From Lunularia cruciata (Eukaryota; Streptophyta; Marchantiopsida; Lunulariales; Lunulariaceae), in the NCBI GenBank assembly GCA_948567375.1, contig OX419757.1:67456001-67520000 (forward strand): DNA of 64,000 bases, written 5' to 3'. Made by a program: the position numbers and the translations under genes. Below are positions 56,538 to 64,000 of this stretch, piece by piece; within the stretch, counting starts at the first letter, position 1, and each line of letters begins with the position of its first letter. The notes under the pieces were generated by a model. It was not told the origin of the DNA. It saw nothing but the letters and a program-made list of their open reading frames with translations, and did not search any database.

Positions 56538-57506
56538 ATGTCAAGCAATTTTCCTTCGCCGTTGAGGAGTTGTCTTGCAGGTGATCGGGGAAAGAGAAAT
56601 AGAGTGGGGCTCGTGTTAGTGCATAAGGAAGAAGTCGCGAGAGTGAAATTGAGAGAAAGTGAGAAAGCAGAAGAGATGGGAGGAGGGAAGAAGAACTCCA
56701 AATTCGCAGTGAGAAATCATGCAATTTGGAGATTAGATGTAGTAGCAAGGATCAAAGTCTTGAGCCAACTTCGGATCACTTTTCTGGCATGGAACTGGAA
56801 CGTAAGTTTTCCAGGATTCATGATAGAGATAATTGAGAGTAAGTGTCTCGATGGACCCAAGGAAGAAGGGAAGAGAGGAAATCTGGCTCGCTGGACAAAG
56901 TCAGATTGGAGATTGGTACTCGGGAAGGAGGCAGGCTCGGAGCAGGGAGCCACATTCTTGGGGAAAGGAGAGATAGCCCAAGAAACTCAAGAGGTGAGAG
57001 ATGCCTTCTTGTTGAAGAGAACAAAGAATGGGTACAAGGTAGAAAGTTACAAAGACCCTGTCAAGAGAGGAATTGTGAGTGCTTTGATGGCAATCCTGAA
57101 GCCGGAGAGAACAACATATGTGATGAAACACCAAGCGGTTTTCTTTCACAAATTTTTTGCAGGAGAACCAATTAATTGGGCGAGGTGTTTTCACGAGAGA
57201 ACGAGGCAGATGGTGTGGAATCTGCGGGATAAGTCGCCTCCACATTACATTGTGCCATTTGCAGTGCATTTCTACCTCGGGCTCAATTTGCTGAACTCGG
57301 CAGAGCAGAATCGGATGGTGTCGCACTTCCATCCGGATGTGCAAAAGGAGGTCGATGTCAAGGAGCAACAATACATTTTGCAAATCCGGAGCACAGACGA
57401 TTACTACGCGAAGACAGGGAAAAACGTGGAGGTCATAGTGAGTACCCCGACGAAGAAGAGGACTTGGCAAGCAAAAGCCGAAGAAAACAAGAAACCTCGA
57501 ACCTAG
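56538..57506 (+). CDS. Family C protein, 322-codon open frame (plant-mobile-like domain)
   Basis: The N-terminal 47 residues precede a second Met (MGGGKKNSKFAVRN, ATG at 56679), which is the likelier start because similarity to the other copies begins after it. The conserved block at residues 66-130 has DVVARIKVLSQLRITFLAWN and WTKSDWRLV. The core at 164-255 has NGYKVESYKDPVKRGIVSAL, ERTTYVMKHQAVFFHKFFAG, WARCFHERTRQMVWNLR and VPFAVHFYLGLNLL. The C-terminus is Lys-rich and lacks the coiled coil of C1 and C3. It resembles the plant mobile or putative plant transposon domains. It sits just behind a B LTR TATA box, so it could be an LTR-encoded or 5' frame of a B-type element. Its role is unknown. 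Confidence 0.65.
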   Translation: MSSNFPSPLRSCLAGDRGKRNRVGLVLVHKEEVARVKLRESEKAEEMGGGKKNSKFAVRNHAIWRLDVVARIKVLSQLRITFLAWNWNVSFPGFMIEIIESKCLDGPKEEGKRGNLARWTKSDWRLVLGKEAGSEQGATFLGKGEIAQETQEVRDAFLLKRTKNGYKVESYKDPVKRGIVSALMAILKPERTTYVMKHQAVFFHKFFAGEPINWARCFHERTRQMVWNLRDKSPPHYIVPFAVHFYLGLNLLNSAEQNRMVSHFHPDVQKEVDVKEQQYILQIRSTDDYYAKTGKNVEVIVSTPTKKRTWQAKAEENKKPRT

Positions 57507-60500
57507 GTGTTCCACCCTTCCATTGAAGGCACAACTTCCATGATCAAAATTGTTTCACATCAAACTTGCATTGCCCTCATAAATGCAAAATACTTCCAAC
57601 ATTACAATTTCTCTAAGATTTGTCAAGGCATTATTTTGATGACACTTCACTTAGAATCAAACACACAGAATGAAGATCAGCGTTGTGGAATCTAACATCC
57701 AACAAGGTCATTGATTTGCGCTTTGAATTTTTCCAAACACTCACAAACACACATACAAACTTGATTCTCAAAATTAAGCTTAAACAACGAGCATTGAGAT
57801 TCAACACTTTGCTTTATCTATCATTAGAAATTATTAATAATGAATAACATTTTGCTGCAAATGCCTCCTTTAAATAGGTTGAGCACTTTGACAGTTATCT
57901 AACTAAGATACCATTTCCTAACAACTTTACCAACTTGAAAATCTGAAATGACAATGCACTTCTTCATATCTCAAAATTGTTACTACTCCAATCCGATGTC
58001 AACCTCAATTTTAGCTTCCAATCCCAATGTTCCTTCAAGAATTTCTCTTTCTTTGGGTGTCTCTAATACTACTCCTACATCTTCTATTTCTACTATCTCT
58101 TCACTACAAACTACAATCAAACTCATATCTAATCTATCTACATTGTTATCTTGCAACCCACTCTTCTCTAATGTCTCAAGTAACTCACCTAAAGACACTT
58201 GCACTCCTACTTCTTCTACTTTAGACTTCTTCTCCTCCTTCATCTCACTATGAAGTCTAACTAAATCTGATCTCACTAAATCTAATATGAGACTCACGTT
58301 ATCTTCCACTTCTAACTACTTTCTATCAAGTCGATCTCTTAGACAAATGAAAAGATTGTTCAATTTAGTTTCCTTCACCTTCCTCTTCCGAGTTTCTTGC
58401 ACAAGCAATTTCAATTCATGCAGTCTTGCTTCCTCTAATTTAATCTCAAATTCAGTATTGAGCATTGCCTTTAATTCCTTCACCACTGCTCCTACTGCAT
58501 TTGATTCCACACTCAAAACTACATTCTCCTTACTTCTCTCCACCTCCAATTCATTTTGATACATCATCAACTCGTCCTCAAACTCAGCCTCAATGCTTCC
58601 TTCTCTTGTCTATACAAGACTAATTGATCCTCAGCTCCTCTCAACAATCGTCAAAATCGTTCTTCCTCCTGACTATGCTCTGTTAATTCTTGTTGCTAGG
58701 CTTGGTCCTCCTTTGCTTCACTCTTCTTCAAACTCTCTAGCTCTTGCTGCATCACTATTGCACTCGCCTTTGAATTTATAACCTCTACTCATGCATCAGC
58801 AATTTCCCTTTTCATTATCTCAACCAATGCCATCTTCTCCTTCAATTCATCACTACATTTCACAAAGTTCTCCTTCAAGGCATCGAGCTTTTACTCCAAA
58901 GAATTGCTTTTGCTCAAAGTTCTTTGGCTGCCTTCTCTCCTTGAGTTACCTTACTTCTTAACTCCATAGTTACCTCCTTCTATTTTGCTACAACCGCCAA
59001 CTCATCTCTCATTTCCAAGTGGCAACTCTTCATCTCTACTTTCTTTTGCTACAAAAGCATGAATAAAGGACACACTATCTTTGACAAATACTCAAATCCA
59101 TCATATTTTCCATCACCATCTCTTAAATCTTTGTCTTTGGTAGGTAGTTATTTGATAGGTGCCTTACCCTAAGGATGTAATCTTTATATCTTCAATGTTT
59201 GGCATTCAAACTCTCCTCCTTGACCGTAGCCTTACTTGGTCCAAAAAGGACTACTTGAGTACTTCTCTTTCCCCTGGCTGCTCTTGGAAATACCAAGGCA
59301 CCCGATTCTTCTTTCTTATAGTCTAGCTTGTCTGTTGGTAACTCTAGACACGGCTTGTCTCCTCCTTCCATGCGGTAGATTGCGTCATGGGACTCATGCT
59401 CGTCTCCTTCAACAATCCCTTCTCTTGATTGTTGAACTTTAGTCTCTCCTTCACTACCGCTACTCAATTGTTTGCTCCATAGTGTAAATTCTTCTTTTTC
59501 TCCTGAGGCTTCTCTCTTCAACTCGGTTTCTCCTTTTGATTCTTCCTCTAAAGTCAATTCCTTCACCTCTGTCGGTGCGGGTTTTGGATTGGGTTTTTCA
59601 TAGCTTTTGGGATTGCACTAGCGTAATTCATCCTTTGGTCTACTTCTCTTTCCTGGCATGGGGATATCCACTGCCACTATCTTCTCCTGTCCACTCTTCC
59701 ACCTTCACAAACCCACTTGATGTAATATTGTTCATCCTCATTGGCTTCTTTTTGTAGATTGGGGTGAAAGTGGGACCGCATTCATCCTCTCTCCTCCAAG
59801 CTTAGTAGATTCAGCCTGAAGTAGAAGTGAGCTATAAAGGGTACAAGGTAATGGGGCTGCATATCCATTCTCCAATAGGTGATCATCTGCATCACCCAAT
59901 GCATTGGTGCAAACATTTTGCCCAATCCACTACCTCTCCTGCTAACATTTGATGGAAGATGGCTTGCTGCATTGTTACATAGGTGGTTTGCTCTAGCTTG
60001 AACATAGCCATCATCACGCTCACAATATCTCTTTGCATTGGATCCTTGTAGCTATCCACCTTGTACCCATTCTTGGTGCAAGGTCTAATGAAGAATTCCT
60101 CACCTTGGCTGTTTCTTCTGAAGCATCACACTTTCAATAAAAGATGATACCTCCTACTCCTGCTTCTCTTCCTTGGACTACCCTCAAATCTGACTTAGTC
60201 CATCAAGCCGGATTTCCTTTCTTCTCTTCATGCTTAGGCCCATCCTTGCAATTGCTAGTGGCTATTTTTACTATGAACCTTGGAAAACTCAAATTCTAGT
60301 TCTAGGCCAGAAATGTGATGCAAAGTATTGACAAGACTTTGATCCTTGCCACTACATCTAATTGATGCATTGCAAGACCCCTCATCACACTCTGCTTATT
60401 CACTTTTTAGGCCATTGTGTGCTTCCTCACTCTTTGCTTGTGAAAGATCAAACTCAAGACTCTAACCCGCTCCTCTTGCATACTTGCAATTTGCAAACCT

Positions 60501-60660
60501 TTGGGTCAAGTCTGAATAAGGACAAGACAACGTCTAGACATTGCAACGCTTCCTCTTTGAAATCTCAATCTTATAGTCCTTTGCTGGTCAATCATTCTTC
60601 AGTCGCTTCTCTTTGTTACTCACCAATTTTATGAGTTTGTTTCTTGTCCCGTTCAAGAAC
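57507..60660 (-). pseudogene. C3: family C gene remnant with coiled-coil tail
   Basis: Reading minus from 60660, DVVARIKVLSILCITFLA, WTKSDLRVVQGREAG, NGYKVDSYKDPMQRDIVSVM, EQTTYVTMQQAIF and HFYFRLNLLSLEE align in order with the open copy at 56538. An acidic linker is open at 59192-59566 (KELTLEEESKGETELKREAS). A Glu/Lys/Leu-rich coiled coil follows to about 57983 (EVGVQVSLGELLETLEKSGL). Many stops interrupt it. Downstream of the coding part a TATTTAAA box (minus, 57869-57876) and about 360 bp of flank reach 57507 and look like an LTR or 3' flank. A6 truncates or interrupts it at 60661. Confidence 0.65.
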
Positions 60661-61345
60661 TGTAACACCCATTTGTGCATGTGTGTGGTATTGTGATATT
60701 TAGCTTGGTATTACAAGTACTTAAGAGATATTATTTATATAGAGATAAAGGATGGTTCTATATAAGTCATGGTTAGCTAAAGTTATTCATAGCTAAGATA
60801 AAAGGGACCTTACTTTAGAGGAAAGATGAGCACCACTATTTTGGATTTTAGTGTGTTGACTTGGTATTATTCCTAGGTGTTTGGATTTGAGGAAAGAGTT
60901 GAGAACTCTTGGGCCCGCAAGCCTTTTTGTTTTGGATTTTTCTTTAGTCCAAGGATAGCCCATGTGAAGGAATCCTTGACTTAGTGGTTGGGTCAAGATA
61001 AGACCACATGCTTAGGGGAATATGCCCATGTGAATGGATATTCCTTTCTACTTTTTGACTTTACTTGACTTTTAGTCTAGTAACTTGAGTTACTACGGTA
61101 ATTAGTAACTTTGGTACGTAACTATTTCACAAGTATATAAACAAGGGGTGAAGAGGTACTCATCATCCTTTCATTTGCAACTATCTCTCTCTCATTGAGT
61201 TCTCTAGTGAGCAATGTCTTGAGTCTTGGAGTGTTAGCCTTGGAGGAGTATGATGGAGTTGGGGTTCCTTGCCTTCTTAGTCCATGGTGCGCTACCATAA
61301 TAGCCATCAGAGGTTCTTCCTGAGTGAGAGACAGGCCGGCTCACA
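60661..61345 (+). repeat. A6 5' LTR
   Basis: It spans TGTAACACCCATTTG to GGCCGGCTCACA, 685 bp. The TATA box TATATAAACA is at 61134-61143, placing the transcript start near 61165. It shares the variant sites of the A3 LTRs (TAGTCTAGTAAC, GGTACGTAAC, AGACCACATG), so A3 and A6 are of one subfamily. Confidence 0.9.
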
Positions 61346-61349
61346 TTTT

Positions 61350-61366
61350 TGATTCCGTTGCCGAGA
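61350..61366 (+). promoter_or_regulatory. A6 primer binding site, tRNA-Glu type
   Basis: TGATTCCGTTGCCGAGA follows the LTR after four T residues. The complement of the plant tRNA-Glu 3' end is TGGTTCCGTTGCCGGGA, so there are two mismatches. A3 shares the TTCCGTTGC core. Confidence 0.78.
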
Positions 61367-61386
61367 CCTCTCTAGAAGGCAAGATA

Positions 61387-61557
61387 ATGTTTCGTGTCCA
61401 ATTCTACATTAGGCAGAAGGAGGCTATGAGAGCTCACTTGGAGAGAACATTAGGAGAGGAGAGGGCTGAACTTATGTTAGAGAACCAAGATCCATTTGTA
61501 TACCCTGTAGTTCATTATGATGTCTTTGAGGTGATTTTGTACATCTTGTACACATGA
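61387..61557 (+). CDS. A6 ORF0, 56 residues
   Basis: It is open from MFRVQFYIRQKEAMRAHLER to the stop at 61557, 41 bp behind the LTR and over the end of the primer region. It has a basic, amphipathic N-terminal helix-like part and a C-terminal PVVHYDVFEVILYILYT. Similar short frames stand in the same place in D2 and F. The in-frame sequence also extends upstream to 61324 inside the LTR without a stop. There is no known domain; translation is unproven. Confidence 0.6.
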   Translation: MFRVQFYIRQKEAMRAHLERTLGEERAELMLENQDPFVYPVVHYDVFEVILYILYT

Positions 61558-62204
61558 GAGGAATTGGAGAGATTGTGTGAGGTGGATTGCAGATTTTGGG
61601 GATTAAGGTGATTTTGGGCAAAATCTCAAGTTTGAGATCTGGACTTGAGATTGCTGCACACGATAGCTTGGGTTATCTTTCAGTTAGCACAGTTGAAATT
61701 ATTGTGAGAGCTTCTATGCGCACTGGGCTAGAATTTTTGAAAGTTGATAGGGTAAAGTGCTCCCGCAACTGCATGCTCTCTGGAAAATTGTACAGATTCT
61801 GCCATTTCTTCAATTTTCAGTGAATTGTCCTGAAATTTTCCAAGAAAATTCAGTGCATTGTATCCTACCTGCTGCCACAAAAATTAGAGAGAGATCGATC
61901 TTGCGCAGAGAGTAATGAGTTTTTGAAGTGAGAGGGGTGGTTTTCAGAGCAAATCTGAAATATGGGTGCTGAATAGAAAGGTGTCTAGGCCAAAAAGCTC
62001 AATAAAAAGATCTAAAATTTTGCAGGGAGGGACGCCCTGGAGTTGTAATCTAGTGTGAAAAATTTCAGAGGACTGTAACATACTGGTTGGGAGATTTGAG
62101 TGACATTGTGAGGAAAGGTCAATTCTGCAGAGTGGAGATCTCATGCATGAGAAGTTTGAGATCAACAAAAAACATGTTTGAGTGTTTAGATTCATCTTGG
62201 GAAC

Positions 62205-62678
62205 ATGGAGGGCCATCAAGAGTGGAAATTGAGATTATGCAAGGTTCCCCAAGGGTTTGAGGTGATTGTAGGGGTGGATTTGAGGAAAAGAGAGTTTACA
62301 ATAGAATTTGAAGAGAGTGTTGAGAGGATCCAAAAACCTACACCACTTGGAGGAAAGAGTGAGTGTAAGTGCTTTCTATGTGGAGAGAAGGGACATAAGG
62401 CAAGTTCATGTCCATTGACCTTTGAGAGCAAGAGATTGAGGGAAAGGAGAGGCTTACTTGACTTGGGTTTGCATGTTGGACCTTCTTCACCAAGATTGGG
62501 AGGGAGGAGATCTAAGACCAAGGAGTTGTGTGAGGTTTGTGGAGTTGAAGGACTTCCAAAAGGACATGAGTGTAGTGGAGTAAAAGCAATTTTGGAAACT
62601 TTGGTGAAGGATCTTGGAAAGAGTCTTAGTACAGCTACAGAAATAATACCACCTTCATCAGCTAGTTCTCAAGATTAG
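62205..62678 (+). CDS. A6 ORF1: 157-residue zinc-knuckle protein
   Basis: It has the same architecture as the A3 copy: CCHC knuckle C56-C59-H64-C69, basic stretch, then C109-C112-H121-C123. Five of 157 residues differ from A3 (positions near 29, 119, 129, 137 and 145), and no stop or shift has arisen in either. It is preceded by about 650 bp of leader without long frames. The start ATG is the only one with family-wide conservation (GGGAACATGGAGG). The protein may help packaging or priming, but that is inference from the knuckles and the position. Confidence 0.82.
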   Translation: MEGHQEWKLRLCKVPQGFEVIVGVDLRKREFTIEFEESVERIQKPTPLGGKSECKCFLCGEKGHKASSCPLTFESKRLRERRGLLDLGLHVGPSSPRLGGRRSKTKELCEVCGVEGLPKGHECSGVKAILETLVKDLGKSLSTATEIIPPSSASSQD

Positions 62679-62911
62679 TGATGGAGATAATCTTTCAACT
62701 TATGGATAAACTATCCATGAGAGTTAGATTAATATGCACTCTAGGATTTGATGTTGCTATAGAAATCTTGGAGCAACCTGAACCTTTTGTGTTCCCTAGA
62801 GTGGATTATTCTCAGATGGTGTTAGTCATGTATATACTGTATTAGTAATAGAGTGAGAGAAAAGAAAAGAGAAAAAAAATTGAGAGAAAAGAAAGATAGT
62901 GAGGGGTTAAG

Positions 62912-64000
62912 ATGGGAAAACTTCCGGTTTTCTTTGGCAAGGATGGAGAAGATGTGGAGGCATTTGTGAGAGACTTCAAGAGAGCTTGCATAGGAAACAA
63001 TGAGAGGAGGAAGAATGAGTGGGCCTCATTATTACCAGATGTCTTTGAGGATGCAGCACTTACATGGTATGAGTCAGAATACCAAAAGAGAGAGAGGAGA
63101 GAGGGGGAAGAGGAGTCTTGGGAGACTTTGACTTCAGCACTCATTGAGAACTTTCTTCCTGATGAGAGTTATGAGAGATTGATGAGTGAGGTTACATTTC
63201 TCAAGCAAGGAGATGGAGAGAAAGTGAGAGTCTATGTGGAAAGAGTGGAAAAGTTGGAGTCCAGATTTTGCATAGTGTTGAGGAAGGGTGGGGATGATGT
63301 GGAGACTACAATGATTGGCATAGGGGCCATGCTCACCAAGAATTTTGTGGGAGGATTGAGACCACAAATTAGAAGCAAGGTGAGATATGAGAAACCTTCT
63401 TCCAAGGTTGAAGCTATCAAGATCGCAATTCGTATGGAGGAGAGTTTGGAAGGGGATGAGAGTGATTTGGTGGTGAAGGAGGTTGTGCATCCTCCTCAAG
63501 GCTACAAGTATGGTGGAACTTCTGATACTTTGGTGACAAGGGTTGCACCACAAGTAGTAGTTGCTCCAGTTCTTGCACCTCCACCAAAAGATCCACTCCA
63601 AACCATCATAGAACAACTTGCGGATCTGAAGATCAATGTGGTGCAACTATGGGAGAAGAGAGAGGTGGATCAGAATGTAGGGAGAGGGCCTATGAGTTAT
63701 GGAAACTATCCATATAGAGGAGGCCAACCAGCCAACAATTTCAATGATAGAAATTGTTTTGGTTGTGGAGGAAGAGGCCATATCCAAAGGAATTGCCCAA
63801 ATTCCACTTACCATGGAGGAAGGGGTTATGAGGGAGCCAACAGAGGGAAAGAGGGAGGTAGTGAAACCCAAGTGGATCCTAATCCCAACAAAGGTAAGGG
63901 GATAGCATCCACAGATGTGGTTGAGAGCAAGTATGAGAAGGGAGAGTGCTCAAACTCCAAGGGTCTTAATTTGGAGCTTTTGGCACAAGAGAAGAAGAGA
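62912..64000 (+). CDS. A6 gag-protease, first 363 codons (partial)
   Basis: The frame opens at MGKLPVFFGKDGEDVEAF and is uninterrupted to the window end. It covers the capsid-like region, the Pro-rich spacer (APVLAPPPKDPLQ) and the nucleocapsid knuckle CFGCGGRGHIQRNC, stopping in the KGLNLELLAQEKKR segment before protease. It is nearly identical to A3 gag, with scattered substitutions (VEKLES for VDKLES, DPNPNKGKG for APNPNKGKG). It lies 233 bp behind ORF1 in a different frame, so it needs its own initiation or a separate mechanism. Confidence 0.9.
   Translation, partial: MGKLPVFFGKDGEDVEAFVRDFKRACIGNNERRKNEWASLLPDVFEDAALTWYESEYQKRERREGEEESWETLTSALIENFLPDESYERLMSEVTFLKQGDGEKVRVYVERVEKLESRFCIVLRKGGDDVETTMIGIGAMLTKNFVGGLRPQIRSKVRYEKPSSKVEAIKIAIRMEESLEGDESDLVVKEVVHPPQGYKYGGTSDTLVTRVAPQVVVAPVLAPPPKDPLQTIIEQLADLKINVVQLWEKREVDQNVGRGPMSYGNYPYRGGQPANNFNDRNCFGCGGRGHIQRNCPNSTYHGGRGYEGANRGKEGGSETQVDPNPNKGKGIASTDVVESKYEKGECSNSKGLNLELLAQEKKR

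Larger units (their letters stand above)
60661..64000 (+). mobile_element. A6: family A element, 5' half, running off the window
   Basis: LTR, PBS, ORF0, leader, ORF1 and the first 363 codons of gag are present and all three frames are open, making this the best-preserved 5' half in the window. It begins immediately after C3 sequence ending AGAAC. The 3' part lies outside the window. Confidence 0.9.

Noticed and set aside
56356-56748. 130-codon minus-strand frame across the B LTR and family C start
   Set aside because: Ser/Leu-rich shadow of the plus-strand purine-rich sequence.
58316-58570. Coiled-coil frame at 58316-58570 as an independent gene
   Set aside because: It is one open piece of the longer C3 coding remnant, continuous in order with the pieces on either side.

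Overview
The window looks like repeat-dense nuclear DNA of a land plant. A gymnosperm or another large-genome lineage is possible, but that is a guess. It is AT-rich and almost entirely built of nested, decaying LTR retrotransposons of the Ty3/gypsy type. The only piece resembling an ordinary cellular gene is an intronless, frameshifted remnant of a cinnamoyl-CoA-reductase-like SDR gene at 14.3-15.3 kb. No tRNA, rRNA or CRISPR was seen. Family names A-F below are labels local to this window.

Family A (Ty3/gypsy, no chromodomain, LTR about 690 bp, primer binding site matching tRNA-Glu) is present five times: A1 (3067-10339, minus), A5 (32722-43529, plus, truncated host copy), A2 (36421-43335, plus, inserted in A5), A3 (43853-51665, minus, most complete) and A6 (60661 to the window end, plus). 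Its layout is LTR, PBS, a 56-residue ORF0, a separate 157-residue zinc-knuckle ORF1, gag-protease, then RT-RNaseH-integrase. ORF1 is extra to the usual gag-pol set and is still open in A3 and A6. Family D is a chromovirus (chromodomain integrase, iMet-type PBS): D1 (20725-28204, minus), D2 (28205-30130, plus), and solo LTRs at 27215-27970 and 35286-35988. Family B (51666-56124, plus) is a second non-chromodomain gypsy element that keeps more CpG. Family F (22331-24436) is an insertion in the D1 integrase that carries an ORF0-like reading frame. Family E is one solo LTR with a perfect 5-bp target duplication.

A further gene family, C, occurs three times (1.46-3.07 plus 10.34-11.43 kb; 56.5-57.5 kb; 57.5-60.7 kb). 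It encodes a conserved domain resembling the plant-mobile or putative plant transposon proteins and, in two copies, an acidic linker and a coiled-coil tail. The 56.5-57.5 kb copy is an open 322-codon frame directly behind a family B LTR promoter.

Layout: 1-1.45 kb AT-rich spacer; 1.46-11.4 kb C1 split by A1; 11.4-17.4 kb low-copy DNA with the SDR pseudogene; 17.4-19.6 kb decayed non-LTR reverse transcriptase; 20.7-30.1 kb D cluster with F; 30.1-32.7 kb unassigned; 32.7-43.5 kb A5 with three insertions; 43.5-51.7 kb B-like LTR piece and A3; 51.7-57.5 kb B and the C-type ORF; 57.5-60.7 kb C3; 60.7-64 kb A6. Insertion order is readable from the nesting and from interrupted reading frames. The genes do not form a host pathway; they are replication genes of the elements, nearly all inactivated.
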